64,000 nt of DNA from Phycisphaeraceae bacterium (GTDB lineage: Bacteria > Planctomycetota > Phycisphaerae > Phycisphaerales > Phycisphaeraceae), in the NCBI GenBank assembly GCA_028284155.1, contig JANQSF010000099.1:1-64000 (forward strand), read 5' to 3'. The first letter of the stretch is position 1, and every line of letters starts with the position of its first letter. Below the pieces are notes generated by a model, which saw nothing but the letters and a program-made list of their open reading frames with translations, was not told the DNA's origin and searched no databases. The translations under genes and the position numbers were made by a program. Positions 15,632 through 25,670 of the stretch are shown piece by piece.

Positions 15632-16861
15632 ATGGCCATAGCTTTTCATCACCACCAACTGCCCAACGGCCTGGACATCGTCGCTGAAACGAACGACGAT
15701 GCGCACACCGGCGCCGTTGGTTTTTTTGTCAAGACCGGAGCGCGCGACGAAGACACGCCGGTCATGGGCGTCAGCCACTTCCTCGAACACATGATGTTCA
15801 AGGGCACGGCCCGGCGGTCGGCCGACGATGTCAACCGCGAGTTCGACGAGATCGGCGCGAACTACAACGCCTGGACCAGCCACGAAAACACCGTCTATTA
15901 CGCGCACGTGCTGCCCGAGTTCCTGCCGCGGGCCGTCGACCTGCTGGGCGACATGCTCCGTCCCGCCCTGCGCGAAGACGACTTCGACATGGAGAAGAAC
16001 GTCATCCTCGAAGAGATCGGGATGTACGAAGACCGCCCGCAGTGGCGGGTGTACGACACGTTGTTCGAGACCTACTTTGGCAAGCACCCGCTCGGCTTCC
16101 GCGTGCTGGGCACGACCGACTCGATCAAGGCGCTGGGCGTCGATCAGATGCGCGGCTACTTCGCGCAGCGGTACAGCCCGGACAACATCACCGTCTCGGC
16201 CGCGGGGCGGATCGACTTCGACAAGTTCGTGGCCGACGTCGAAGCCATCGCGGGTCACTGGGAGCCGACCGGCGCGACCCGGCAGTACGACGCGCCGGCC
16301 GGCGAAGACCGCGTCGCCTCTATGAGCGACGCCAAACTGCATCGCCAATACATCGCCATGATGTGCCCCGGCCCCGGCGCGCAGGATGAACGCCGATACG
16401 CCGCCAAGGTCCTGGTCGACCTGCTCGGCGACGACGAAGGCTCGCGGCTCTACTGGGCGTTGGTCGATCCCGGCCTCGCGGACGAGGCCGCGTTCGAGAT
16501 GTACCCGCAGGACCAGGTCGGCAGTTTCTACGCCTGGGCAAGTTGCGACCCCGACCGGGCGGAGCAGGTCGAGAAGATTCTGCTCGACACGCTCGACGCC
16601 GCAGGCCCCCCGGAAGGCGACATCGCCGAAGACGAGATCGAACGAGCCAAGAACAAACTCGCCACCGACGCGACGCTCTCCGGCGAAAGCCCCAACGGCC
16701 GAATGCGGGCGCTCGGCCATCAGTGGCAGTACCGCGGCGAATACCGCACGCTTGAGCAAGAGATCAACCGCCTCATGGCCGTCACACGCGACGACGTGTT
16801 GGCCGTGCTCAACGACTTCCCCTTCCGGCCGCGCACCATCGTGCGACTCGGGCCGAAGTAG
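15632..16861 (+). CDS. M16 family zinc metallopeptidase
   Basis: 409 aa. The inverted zinc motif HxxEH is present as HFLEHMMFKG near residue 49, and the third zinc ligand Glu lies about 75 residues later in the segment MEKNVILEEIGMYEDRP. The layout (LPNGLDIVAE near the start, YNAWTSHENTVYYA, TVSAAGRIDFDKF) is that of the processing-protease (PqqL/YmxG) M16 group, as a single-chain half-clamp. No signal peptide is visible, so it is probably cytoplasmic. It follows trxA by 29 bp. Physiological substrates cannot be inferred. Confidence 0.95.
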   Translation: MAIAFHHHQLPNGLDIVAETNDDAHTGAVGFFVKTGARDEDTPVMGVSHFLEHMMFKGTARRSADDVNREFDEIGANYNAWTSHENTVYYAHVLPEFLPRAVDLLGDMLRPALREDDFDMEKNVILEEIGMYEDRPQWRVYDTLFETYFGKHPLGFRVLGTTDSIKALGVDQMRGYFAQRYSPDNITVSAAGRIDFDKFVADVEAIAGHWEPTGATRQYDAPAGEDRVASMSDAKLHRQYIAMMCPGPGAQDERRYAAKVLVDLLGDDEGSRLYWALVDPGLADEAAFEMYPQDQVGSFYAWASCDPDRAEQVEKILLDTLDAAGPPEGDIAEDEIERAKNKLATDATLSGESPNGRMRALGHQWQYRGEYRTLEQEINRLMAVTRDDVLAVLNDFPFRPRTIVRLGPK

Positions 16862-16886
16862 AGCACATGAAGTCCGTCTGTATCGG

Positions 16887-16975
16887 GTGCCACACTTTGG
16901 CATTGCAAAGTGTGTCGACAACCGAACACGGCAGGACGACTGAGTCACACTTTGCCGAGCCAAAGTGTGGCCCCC
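16887..16975. repeat. Inverted hairpin pair, family H (copy 2 of 3)
   Basis: It has GTGCCA, the CACACTTTG/CAAAGTGTG hairpin, about 30 bp, then the inverted partner ending CCAAAGTGTGGCC. It begins 25 bp after the M16 stop. Confidence 0.85.
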
Positions 16976-17528
16976 CAATCCGCGACGCCTGGATTGAGGA
17001 TGCTCCAGTCAAACGACCAAGGGTTTTACGAGACTTGAGTTGTGCGTTTGCCGTCAGGCTCGCACAATCCGTTCCACACGCCGCGCCAGCCACTGAACGT
17101 CAATACCCTGCTGCAAAGGGGTTTGCATCGAGGCGCGTCGCACGGGTGCGCCCGCATGCGAACGCACGCGCCAGCGCATGACGCGACTTTGGTCATCATG
17201 CGACCGTGACGAAGGCGTTGACCAGTGCGGGCCGACTTGGGCCAGAATCGGCGACCGTGGGGCACGTCCGCGCTGTCCGCGCGGGCACACGATCCTTGCT
17301 GACGATCCGTTTCGCAAGGGGCGGCCACCCGGCGGACAAAGCGGCGCATGCCACCTAACCGATGAATTAAGAAAATATTACGCACGAAACGGCAGCGCGG
17401 AGGGGAGGGGGGACGGTCGGCATCGGTGCGGCCGGCAGCGCGGGCGGATCGCAGTCGGCGTGTGCTGCGCGCGGTCGGCCTACGATCGGGCCGAACGGAC
17501 GACAGCGATCGACAAACCCACCTTTCCC
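16976..17528. other. Long intergenic region before ribBA, no gene seen
   Basis: About 550 bp with no credible coding frame. It holds GC-rich self-complementary stretches near 17150-17290 (for example GTGCGCCCGCATGCGAACGC) and an AT-rich patch GAATTAAGAAAATATTACGC at 17364-17383 that may be promoter material. I looked for the FMN riboswitch core expected before a riboflavin gene and did not find it. Confidence 0.4.
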
Positions 17529-18695
17529 ATGGCCCCAATCAACGACATCCTCAACGACCTGCGCAGTGGACGCGTTATTGTGCTGCTCGACGACGAGCGG
17601 CGGGAAAACGAGGGGGACCTGATTTGCGCAGCCGAGCACGTCACACCGGACGTGATCAACTTCATGTTGCGCGAGGGACGTGGGATGTTGTTCGTCGCGG
17701 TCGACGGTGCGACGTGCGATCGGCTGGACCTGCCCCCGGCCACGGCGGTGAACACGACGCAGCGCGGGACGGCTTACACGGTGAGCATCGACGCGGCGGC
17801 GAAGTTTGGGGTGACGACGGGTGTGTCGGCTGGCGACCGGGCGACGACGGTGGCGCGACTGGCCTCGGCCGACGCTCAGCCGAGCGACTTCGATCGGCCG
17901 GGCCACGTGCAACCGGTGCGGGCGCGGGACGGCGGCGTGCTCGTCCGAGCGGGGCATACCGAGGGCATCACCGACCTGTGCCGGTTGGCTGGCTTGCAGC
18001 CGGTCGGCGTCGGGATCGAGGTGATGAACGACGACGGCACGATGGCCCGCGGCGACGACCTGCGCCGGTTGTGTGACGAGCATGGCCTGAAGATGTGCTC
18101 GGTGGCGGACGTCATCCAGCACCGGCTCGAACGTGATCGGCTGATCACGCGGATCGACGACGCGCCGTTCCGCAACGCGCACGGCGATTGGCGGCTGATC
18201 GCCTATTCAAGTGTCGTGGACGACCTGCCGCACGTCGCGCTGGTGTGCGGCGATGTCGGCAAGCTGGACGCGGGCGGCAAACCCGTGGATATCGACGCGC
18301 CCGTGCTCGTGCGCATGCACAGCCAGAACCTGCTGGGCGACGTGTTCGGCGACGCGGCGAACCCTTCGGGGCGGACGCTCGACGCGTCGATGCGGGCGAT
18401 CCAGGAAGCCGGTCGCGGGGCGATCGTCTACCTGCGCCACGACAAGATGGGTGCGGGCCTGCTCAAACGGTTGCAGACCTTCAAACGACCTGACACCGAC
18501 GACAGCCCGGCGATCGGGCAGATGGACGGGCCGCCGTCGCACGACAACCCGCCGACGACCGGGGCGTACGGCATCGGCTGTCAGATCCTGCGCGACCTGG
18601 GGATTCGGCAGATCCGGTTGCTCACGAACCACCCGTTTCAACCGACGGCGTTGGACGCGTTCGGTTTACAGATCGCCGGGTTTGAGTCGTTGTGA
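17529..18695 (+). CDS. ribB: 3,4-dihydroxy-2-butanone 4-phosphate synthase with degenerate GTP cyclohydrolase II domain
   Basis: 388 aa from ATG 17529. The N-terminal RibB domain (1-205) is intact: [69 protein letters not shown] and ends GTMARGDDL. It converts ribulose 5-phosphate to the riboflavin four-carbon precursor. The C-terminal RibA-like domain (about 215-388) keeps the fold ([33 protein letters not shown]) but has lost the three zinc cysteines, and the catalytic YLRQEGRG-type segment reads YLRHDKMG. It should therefore lack cyclohydrolase activity, like the RibBX proteins described in other bacteria. A true RibA must be encoded elsewhere. Confidence 0.93.
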   Translation: MAPINDILNDLRSGRVIVLLDDERRENEGDLICAAEHVTPDVINFMLREGRGMLFVAVDGATCDRLDLPPATAVNTTQRGTAYTVSIDAAAKFGVTTGVSAGDRATTVARLASADAQPSDFDRPGHVQPVRARDGGVLVRAGHTEGITDLCRLAGLQPVGVGIEVMNDDGTMARGDDLRRLCDEHGLKMCSVADVIQHRLERDRLITRIDDAPFRNAHGDWRLIAYSSVVDDLPHVALVCGDVGKLDAGGKPVDIDAPVLVRMHSQNLLGDVFGDAANPSGRTLDASMRAIQEAGRGAIVYLRHDKMGAGLLKRLQTFKRPDTDDSPAIGQMDGPPSHDNPPTTGAYGIGCQILRDLGIRQIRLLTNHPFQPTALDAFGLQIAGFESL

Positions 18696-18773
18696 TGACG
18701 AATGCACGGCAAGCCTGAATGCATTACGCCAGAGTATGAATCCACAGATGAATCGTCCGAGCAAGCCGACGGA

Positions 18774-21686
18774 TCACTTTGATTCCAGAACGATCGACCC
18801 GTCGAACCTGTCGCCGGGCGGGTCGGTGATGTATTGCAGGTTGAGCCTGCGGTACAACTCGGTCAGGCGGGTCACGCCGACGTCGGTGTCCATGGCGTCG
18901 ATGGCGTCGAGGCTTTCCTGGAATCGGCCGGCCACGAACGCATCGACCACACCGTGCCAGAGTTCAGCCAGGTGCCGCTGGTCGTCGGTCGCCTCTTCGA
19001 TCGTGGCCAACGGCTCCCAGGTCATGACGCCTTCGGTCTTTCCCACGACCTGGAGTTTGGCAATCGGGCGGAGCAGAAACGTGTCGCGGACGAGTTCGGC
19101 GTTGCGGTCGTTGAGCATGATGAGCGTGCCCGTCGCCTTGTTCGCCGACTCGAGCCGGGCGCCGAGGTTGACCGTGTCGCCGAGCACGGTGTAGTCACTG
19201 GCGACGTCGCCGCGGTCGGCCGCGTGAATCGACCCCGCGTCGCCGACGACCATGTTCCCGCTGGCGATGCCGGCCCGCATCTGCACGCGCGGCAGGCCGC
19301 GCTCGTGCAAGGTCTCATTGAACCGATCGACCAACCCCTGCATCTCGAGCACGGTGTAAACGGCGCTGACCGCGTGCTTCTCGTTGTCCAGCGGCGCGCC
19401 GTAGAAGAACATGATGCCGTCGCCGAGGAACTTGTTGACGTAACCGTTCTGCTTTCGGATGGCCGGCACCATGAGGCTCATGTAGTCGTTGAGCAACGGC
19501 ACGGTGTCTTCGCCCAGCTTCTCCGAAAGCGACGTGAACCCCGCGAGGTCGGTGAACACGACCGTCAACTCACGCCGCTGACCATCCAGCCGGGCCTGCT
19601 TGGGGTTGTTGAGCACATACGACACCAACGCCGGGTCGACGTAGCTCTGGAAGCTGCGCGTCACACGGGCACGCTCGCGCCGCTCGGCGATAAAGCGCGT
19701 CAATGTACACCCGGACCAGACCACGGCCACCGCCGAGATCGGCCCGGCCGTGCCGACGATCAGGTTGCCGTAATCGAACAGGATGATGCCGTTGGTCAGG
19801 AAGTAACCCAGGCCGAGGAAACCCGCCGCAGCGAGGGCACGCGATGGGGAGAGCCATGCGGATACGGCGGTTGTGAGCAGGCCGATAACAAGTGTAAGAA
19901 TCAGTGCGACGCTGGCTGGGGTAGGCGTCCATGTATCTTCGGTCACGATGGCATTGAACAGCACACCGTGAGCCAGAACACCGGGGCATTCGTTGTGAAT
20001 ACTTGTGGTGACGATGTCAACATTTGCGGTCGCCGTCATACCAACCAGGATGCTTTTCCCTTCCACACGCTTCTTCAGTTCAGCTTCCTTCTCTCTTATC
20101 TGTACCTGAAGGATGTCGAGTTCCTTCTTGATGAGCGCAAATGTCCGGACGGCGAAGAACGACTGTCGGGCCGCCTGTGAGTCGGGATCTGTTCCGTCCA
20201 GACCGATTTCTTTGAAGTACGCCTTTATCGCCTCGGCGTTCTCTGGGACGGCCAGAAACTCGTCGTAGAGTTGCGCCTCTTTCATTTGTCGGACGACACT
20301 CTCAATCTCAGCGTACCGGGCCTCCACATCATCCAGAGGCGGGCGTGGTCGTTTACGAAACGCTTCCAGATCGGCGGGGTCCATTAGCGGGGCAAGTGCA
20401 TCGGCCACGGCCAAATCGATCAAGCCGCAGTTCTGTGCGACCTTTTCACGTCGGGTCGCAATCTCATATACGAACGCTGCCGGCATGTGACCTTTGACAT
20501 CGCCCTGTGACGTTCGGCCGTACATCTCCAGCCATGCGTCCGTGGGCCCAAACCAAGGCAAGTGGAAGAGGCACCCTACCCGCCGATTTAGCCGCGACAT
20601 ATAGGCCTTGTGGACAGGCAGTCGTCGTGTCCACCCTTCGATCGGATGCACAAGTGACACCGCGCCTTCTTCCACCACGACCTGTTTAGGATCGGCCGGA
20701 TCGATTCCAAGGTGCGCACACGCCAAGGCAAATCCGAGTTTGGGGAAGATCCGACCGTCATACTCCATCCAGAGCGGCACACTTCGAACAGTTCCGTCGG
20801 CTTCGGGAATGTAATCCACAAAGGCGGTCGCCGAGATCTGTTCGGCCAAGATTGGAATTGGCGGCAGCTCCGGCGTGGACGCCGGCAGATCAAGATCCTC
20901 AGTCGGCGCAGGCCGACCGTAACGCTGCACAGCGTAAAACCCTCGTGCTTTGGCGTACTGGTCGGCAAGGGTGACGCGCTGAACAGTGCCCTCGATCAGG
21001 ATGTCCACATCGGGAAGCAACTCACGGTGAAGTTGATTAATCGTCGTGTCTGGATTGGCCTCGATCTGTTCCAGCACACGCAAGTAAAACGCACGTCGTC
21101 GCGCGGGGTAAAACACGCTGTGCGAGAAACGGTCCCGATCCTCGATGATCCCTCGCGCGTCGAGCTGGTCCGCAACTTCGGCAACTGTCTGATCGAGGTC
21201 CGGAAGCAGGATCTCGACGGCCGTATCGAAGAGCTTGTCGGATCGTTCAATAGGTTTGAGTGAAACGGGCAGAATCACATTGCCGTGTCGTTTGATCGCT
21301 CGGGCGAATGCCGCGTCGTGGTCGACCTCTACCCAGTTGCCCTGGGCGTCCTTTTGGCCGACGGTCGCCTGCGGCTCGGAGAAGATGATGTCCAGCCCGA
21401 TCGCCTCTGCCCCCGCCCTGTCCAGCTCATCGACAATGCTCGCCATGACCGATCGAGGCCAGGGCCATCGCCCGATGGACTCCAACGACACGTCGTCGAT
21501 GTCGACGTGGACCAACTCATCCGTCGTCGGCGGCGTGAACCGCTGGTTGTCGCGTGCCCGCCGGTCGTAGAGCCAGCGTTCCATGGCGTCCAGCCCGCCA
21601 AACCCCGTGACGATGACCATCAGCACGGTCAGGCCGGCCCCGACACAGGCGTTGATCGTCAGCAGGCGTTTTTCCGTGGGCGTCAT
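18774..21686 (-). CDS. CHASE2-domain class III adenylate cyclase
   Basis: 970 aa from ATG 21686. An N-terminal membrane segment (about 8-28) precedes a large extracytoplasmic CHASE2 sensor (about 40-600, with VDIDDVSLESIGRWPWPRSVMA and AEAIGLDIIFSE). Three hydrophobic segments follow (about 610-690), then a class III nucleotide cyclase domain (about 735-920). The two metal Asp residues are in VVFTDLAGFTSL and FLGDGIMFFYG. The Lys of NKFLGDG and Asp of ASDYTVLGDTVN specify ATP, and Asn/Arg in TVNLGARLE complete the site, so it should make cAMP. About 130 extra residues in the sensor (about 390-560) are AT-richer and partly coiled-coil. The ligand is unknown. Confidence 0.94.
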   Translation of the reverse strand: MTPTEKRLLTINACVGAGLTVLMVIVTGFGGLDAMERWLYDRRARDNQRFTPPTTDELVHVDIDDVSLESIGRWPWPRSVMASIVDELDRAGAEAIGLDIIFSEPQATVGQKDAQGNWVEVDHDAAFARAIKRHGNVILPVSLKPIERSDKLFDTAVEILLPDLDQTVAEVADQLDARGIIEDRDRFSHSVFYPARRRAFYLRVLEQIEANPDTTINQLHRELLPDVDILIEGTVQRVTLADQYAKARGFYAVQRYGRPAPTEDLDLPASTPELPPIPILAEQISATAFVDYIPEADGTVRSVPLWMEYDGRIFPKLGFALACAHLGIDPADPKQVVVEEGAVSLVHPIEGWTRRLPVHKAYMSRLNRRVGCLFHLPWFGPTDAWLEMYGRTSQGDVKGHMPAAFVYEIATRREKVAQNCGLIDLAVADALAPLMDPADLEAFRKRPRPPLDDVEARYAEIESVVRQMKEAQLYDEFLAVPENAEAIKAYFKEIGLDGTDPDSQAARQSFFAVRTFALIKKELDILQVQIREKEAELKKRVEGKSILVGMTATANVDIVTTSIHNECPGVLAHGVLFNAIVTEDTWTPTPASVALILTLVIGLLTTAVSAWLSPSRALAAAGFLGLGYFLTNGIILFDYGNLIVGTAGPISAVAVVWSGCTLTRFIAERRERARVTRSFQSYVDPALVSYVLNNPKQARLDGQRRELTVVFTDLAGFTSLSEKLGEDTVPLLNDYMSLMVPAIRKQNGYVNKFLGDGIMFFYGAPLDNEKHAVSAVYTVLEMQGLVDRFNETLHERGLPRVQMRAGIASGNMVVGDAGSIHAADRGDVASDYTVLGDTVNLGARLESANKATGTLIMLNDRNAELVRDTFLLRPIAKLQVVGKTEGVMTWEPLATIEEATDDQRHLAELWHGVVDAFVAGRFQESLDAIDAMDTDVGVTRLTELYRRLNLQYITDPPGDRFDGSIVLESK

Positions 21687-22008
21687 GGGATCGGTCGTCT
21701 CTGGACGCTGTCGCAGGCTGTGCGGCGGTCTGGGAGGCGGCGGGCAGGGAATACCCGCTCGGTTCACCCTCGTTTTACGTGGAATTCTGGGCTGAACGTT
21801 CGCTTTCAGACTTGATCTGGTCAGTGAATCATGCCACTATATATCGTCAGGATCGCTGGCTAGGGTCAAGACCACTACCCCTGCCGCAAGACGCCGGGCG
21901 TGTTCCAGTCGTGTTCAAACGCCGCCCGCCTGGCAGGAGCCGGAACGGACGCCGCAAACAAGCTGAGCGTTGGGTGAAGCGAGGTCGAATGGCTATGGGA
22001 GTCAAGGT
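21687..22008. other. Divergent promoter region
   Basis: A 322-bp space between the cyclase (minus) and PEP-CTERM gene (plus). The AT-rich stretch at 21815-21850 (containing TTGATC and TATATAT) is the likely promoter zone. No gene or strong hairpin is visible. Confidence 0.4.
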
Positions 22009-23781
22009 ATGAGGTTCAATCGACGTGTCGGACGGGCATCACTGGTCCTGGCGATCGCCGCGCTGTGCGGCTGGCATGTGCAGGCAGGCCGAGCGGTCAC
22101 CACGCTGGATTCCGGATCGTCCACCGCCATCTTCACCCACACGCAACCCATCGACGGCGGCCCCGCGCTTCAGAGCGTGAGCGTGCTGGACATCGGCACG
22201 GGTGCCCTGACCGGCGGCGTGCTTTCCAGCGCCGACGACGTCACCGTCGGCGTGGCCGGCTCGAACCCGTTGCCGACCTACCCACTGGTGGGCCTGTCAA
22301 CGGGAACCAGCGTCACGCAAACCCGCGGGGCCGGTTCTTTCACCTCGGGTGAGCCGTCGATCGGCACCATCGACGTCGACGTCCGCTACGACATCGACAA
22401 CGCCCTGACGGCGAACACCTTTGCTTACTTCTACACGTTGGCCAACCTGGTCGTCGCCGGCCCGGCCGACGAAGCGTCCATCAATGTCGATCTGACTTAC
22501 ACGTTGACGAAAGCCGATGGTGGCGGAACTGAAAGCGTCAACATCATGACCGGCGACGACGCCTCGGGCACGAGCAAGTTCAACACGACTTTGTTTGGCT
22601 TCGGCCAAATCCCCAACGCCACAGCCCCCGCGCCTTCAAACGGGACGCACGTGCTGGAGGTGCAGGGCACGATCACGATGACGGCGCTCGACCCCGCGGC
22701 CGACGCCAAATCGAACGGCCTGCACAATCACCGCGTTGAATGGACGGCGATGGAAGACCCCGGTGACGCGACCGTCTGGTCACCGACCGGCGGCGGCACG
22801 GCGCAGTGGATCGGCCTGCCGGATGTTCAGCCCTCGAAAGTTCCCGTCAACCCCACGCAACGCGGGATCGACGAGACGTTCCGGTTCGGCCCCGGCGGTT
22901 TGCCGCCGGGCGGCTCATTGAGCCTGAGTCTTCAAGCCGAGGAGATGGCAAACGGGCAGGACATCACCGGTCAATCAGCCACGTTCGAGCTTTGGATTCG
23001 ACCGAACCCGGCGACCGTCAACATGCGCGAGCAGATCGTTGTGGAGTTTGGCGGGGCCGGCAACGGCATTTCGTTCTCGGTCGCGCCGTCGCCGGACACG
23101 CCGGACGCCGGCTTGCAACTGGCGATCTCCGGCCCCGACGCCGGCGCGATGTCCGTCACCCAGGGCTTATCCACCCTGATCCCCAACACCGTGCCAGCCA
23201 ACGGTTTCATCCAGGTGGTCGGGGTCGTGGACATGGAAAACGACCTGCTGGAGTTGTACGTGAACGACCCGCAGTCCCCCGCGACGCCGACACCGGATGT
23301 CGTTCCTCTCGGCGGTATTGTGGACTGGGCAGACGGCAGCTTGGCGGGACTTGCGGCCGGTTCGATCGATTCCGGCGGCGTCGGCGGCAGCACGTTGACG
23401 TTCTTCGGCAATCTCAATAACTACGAGAGCTTCGACGGTGACATCGCCGTGATCCGAATCTTTGACTTCGCGATGGACACCAAGGAAGTAGCCGGCCTGC
23501 TCGGGCTCGACCAGGACGCCTCGCGGATCGAAGACGAGATCCCCAGCCTGCTGCGTTCGGAACTGCTCCTGGCGGGCCTGACCAACTCACAGATCGACGA
23601 CTTCTTCGCCTCGCTGGACGCCATGGATGATGACATCCTGCGAACGCCCGGCGGTGGCCTGCTGATGCTGGACATTCAAGGCAACGGCGGCGGCGCAAGC
23701 GGCATTCCCGAGCCGACGTCGGCAGCGCTGGTCGTGCTGGCCGGCGCCGCGATGCTCCGCCGACGACGTGCCGCCAGTTGA
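22009..23781 (+). CDS. PEP-CTERM exported protein with LamG-like domain
   Basis: 590 aa from ATG 22009 with GGGAG about 6 nt upstream. The signal peptide (ASLVLAIAALCGWHVQAG) is followed by beta-rich repeats, then a LamG/concanavalin-like region (about 300-490: SATFELWIRPNPATVN, GFIQVVGVVDMENDLLELYVND, YESFDGDIAVIRIFDF). The C-terminus is a sorting tail: GIPEPTSAALVVLAGAAMLRRRR. Such tails are recognised by exosortase and used for envelope or matrix proteins. The neighbour on the opposite strand is a FecR-like gene. The exact ligand is unknown. Confidence 0.88.
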   Translation: MRFNRRVGRASLVLAIAALCGWHVQAGRAVTTLDSGSSTAIFTHTQPIDGGPALQSVSVLDIGTGALTGGVLSSADDVTVGVAGSNPLPTYPLVGLSTGTSVTQTRGAGSFTSGEPSIGTIDVDVRYDIDNALTANTFAYFYTLANLVVAGPADEASINVDLTYTLTKADGGGTESVNIMTGDDASGTSKFNTTLFGFGQIPNATAPAPSNGTHVLEVQGTITMTALDPAADAKSNGLHNHRVEWTAMEDPGDATVWSPTGGGTAQWIGLPDVQPSKVPVNPTQRGIDETFRFGPGGLPPGGSLSLSLQAEEMANGQDITGQSATFELWIRPNPATVNMREQIVVEFGGAGNGISFSVAPSPDTPDAGLQLAISGPDAGAMSVTQGLSTLIPNTVPANGFIQVVGVVDMENDLLELYVNDPQSPATPTPDVVPLGGIVDWADGSLAGLAAGSIDSGGVGGSTLTFFGNLNNYESFDGDIAVIRIFDFAMDTKEVAGLLGLDQDASRIEDEIPSLLRSELLLAGLTNSQIDDFFASLDAMDDDILRTPGGGLLMLDIQGNGGGASGIPEPTSAALVVLAGAAMLRRRRAAS

Positions 23782-23816
23782 TCCGTCTTACAGGTCAACC
23801 TTGACAACCCAACGAC

Positions 23817-25181
23817 TTACTGACCGATGCCCGATGGCACGGTCAGCGTTGTCGTGATGTTCGTCGTCACGCCGGGGATCAGTGTCACGCCACCATCGAC
23901 CGGGATGGCCGGATTCGCCTGGTCGTTCAGCAGCCGGGTGGGTTGACCCTGCACCGACTCGAGGAACTGGAAGACCGGCACGACGACCGGCCCGGCGTCT
24001 GCACTTCGCAGGTCGAGCGAGAAGGTCAGCGTCGTGGCGGACAGGCCGGTCAGGTCGATGGCGATGACCTCGCTCCCGCTGCCGTCGATGCCGGCGATAC
24101 CGTCCAGCGGGCTGGCCGTCAGCGTCGCCCGGCCGTTGCTCGACACGGGGTTGTCGATCGACACGGCGAAGGCGGGCGGTGAGGTGATCGACAGATCGAC
24201 ATTGGTGAAGCCGGGTTGACCGACGAAGATGGCCGTCGCGCCGACGTTGGCGGGGATGGTCACGCCGGCGTTAAAGAAGATCGAGTCGCGACGCAGGTCG
24301 CGTAATTCGCGCAGGTCTTCGCCGCCAACGCTCGGCGCTTCGTCGACGCGCGTGTCTTCGTCGCCGGTCCGCGCGGCGAAACCGCCCTTCGGGTCGGCCG
24401 TGGCGTCATCGCGCGCGACACCGGCCGCGGGCTGCTGCGGCGTGACCGTGGTCGGCTCCGTCCCGCCGCCAAACGACCGAGCGGTGCGCTGGATGTCCTT
24501 GATGACCAGTTGCAAACGTCCTTGGCCGTACGCGATCGCGCCCAGCGCGTCGTCCTGGTAAGTCACGTCCGACCCGCGCACGGCCAGCGTCGTGCTCGGC
24601 GCACGGATGGTCGACTCGTGCTGCGTGCCGGCCGGGGCGATCTTGTAGCGTGCTCGGCCGTACGGCATGCCGACATCGGTCTTGATCTTCTTCTCGCCCG
24701 CCTGCTCCTGAATGGCCCGCAGCACTTTGATCGTACCGAGCCGGTCGAGTGTGATCGTCTGGTTGGCGCCGATGCGCAGCATGACCGCGCTGCGCAGGCC
24801 GGTGCGGACCTCCGCGCCCTGCGGCAATTCCATGCCGACCTTCGGCATGACCCACGGCTGATCGGCCGCCGTGCGGACCCGCGCCAACCGTCCCTTCACA
24901 GCCACGACCACGATGCGCAACGGCGCGGCCGGCACCGCGGGCTTGGCGTCGGCCGCATCGCCGTTCGCGGGCGGCGCGTCCGGCGGGGCATCCGGGGGGG
25001 CAACGGGCGGCTGGGCCGGCGGGTTGTCCGGGGCGTTATCAGGGGGGTCCGGCTTGGGCTGAACCTCGTCCTGGTTAAGCAGGTTGAAAAAGCCGGAAAT
25101 CGGATCGCGGGCGTGCGTCTCTGACACGGCCGCCGACAAGACCCCGACAATGAGTGCGATCGTGAGTGTGACCCTGACCAT
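23817..25181 (-). CDS. FecR-like secreted protein
   Basis: 454 aa. The start ATG 25181 is chosen because GGAGG lies 8 nt upstream; ATG 25196 overlaps that site. Signal peptide TLTIALIVGVLSAAVSETHA, then a Pro/Asp-rich linker (about 40-85). A FecR-type strand pattern follows: VKGRLARVRTAADQPW, VGMELPQGAEVRTGLRSAVMLRIGANQTITLDRLGTI (written here as pattern only; about 100-165) and ESTIRAPSTTLAVRGSDV. This is the signature of periplasmic FecR-domain proteins. The C-terminal 170 residues are beta-rich, with no PEP tail. It converges with the PEP-CTERM gene (35 bp apart). A role in the envelope is inferred. Confidence 0.75.
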   Translation of the reverse strand: MVRVTLTIALIVGVLSAAVSETHARDPISGFFNLLNQDEVQPKPDPPDNAPDNPPAQPPVAPPDAPPDAPPANGDAADAKPAVPAAPLRIVVVAVKGRLARVRTAADQPWVMPKVGMELPQGAEVRTGLRSAVMLRIGANQTITLDRLGTIKVLRAIQEQAGEKKIKTDVGMPYGRARYKIAPAGTQHESTIRAPSTTLAVRGSDVTYQDDALGAIAYGQGRLQLVIKDIQRTARSFGGGTEPTTVTPQQPAAGVARDDATADPKGGFAARTGDEDTRVDEAPSVGGEDLRELRDLRRDSIFFNAGVTIPANVGATAIFVGQPGFTNVDLSITSPPAFAVSIDNPVSSNGRATLTASPLDGIAGIDGSGSEVIAIDLTGLSATTLTFSLDLRSADAGPVVVPVFQFLESVQGQPTRLLNDQANPAIPVDGGVTLIPGVTTNITTTLTVPSGIGQ

Positions 25182-25270
25182 GAGCTTGACCTCCATCCCA
25201 TTCATTCTAGCAGGCGTCGCCATAGGTCATCCGACTCTTCGCAAGACGTCATTCAGCGCCTGTTGCACCG

Positions 25271-25573
25271 CTAAGCGTCCTCGAACTTGATGTCGGCCGC
25301 CTCCAACAAACCAAAAAGAAAGTACAAATTCGCCACTTCTTCGTGCTGGTCGATCTCAAAACCGTCAAGCCATGTGTTGACTTTGGAAAAATCACCGTTC
25401 AGCCGAACCCGCTCAGCGACCGCGGCGAGTTCGGATAATTCAGCATCGCCCGCACGAGCCAAGAACAGGTCGATGTCCTTGTCGAATCGATGAATTCCGT
25501 ACCGCTGCGCAGGCTCAGCCAGGTAAGCAAGCTCAGGCGGCAGTTCACGAAGGATGCCATGTTTTGTTGACAT
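25271..25573 (-). CDS. Hypothetical protein, 100 aa
   Basis: A small acidic, helical cytoplasmic protein (ELPPELAYLAEPAQRYG..., ending LYFLFGLLEAADIKFEDA) with GGAAG about 7 nt before ATG 25573. Its composition is noticeably less GC-rich than its neighbours, which may indicate acquisition. I do not recognise the family. Its position between two envelope genes is not informative. Confidence 0.7.
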   Translation of the reverse strand: MSTKHGILRELPPELAYLAEPAQRYGIHRFDKDIDLFLARAGDAELSELAAVAERVRLNGDFSKVNTWLDGFEIDQHEEVANLYFLFGLLEAADIKFEDA

Positions 25574-25670
25574 GACTGCTTCCCGCGCGACGACCGGGCA
25601 AACACCAGCATGTGGGCAGACCTGGCACGCGGCGTCTCGGGTCGACCGAGGTGAGGTCAGATGATCTCAG

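Noticed and set aside
16976-17528. FMN riboswitch upstream of ribBA
   Set aside because: The conserved RFN core could not be found in the leader on either strand.
17026-17538. Minus-strand frame of about 170 codons before ribBA
   Set aside because: Arg-rich, no recognisable domain, no Shine-Dalgarno, and it overlaps the ribBA start.
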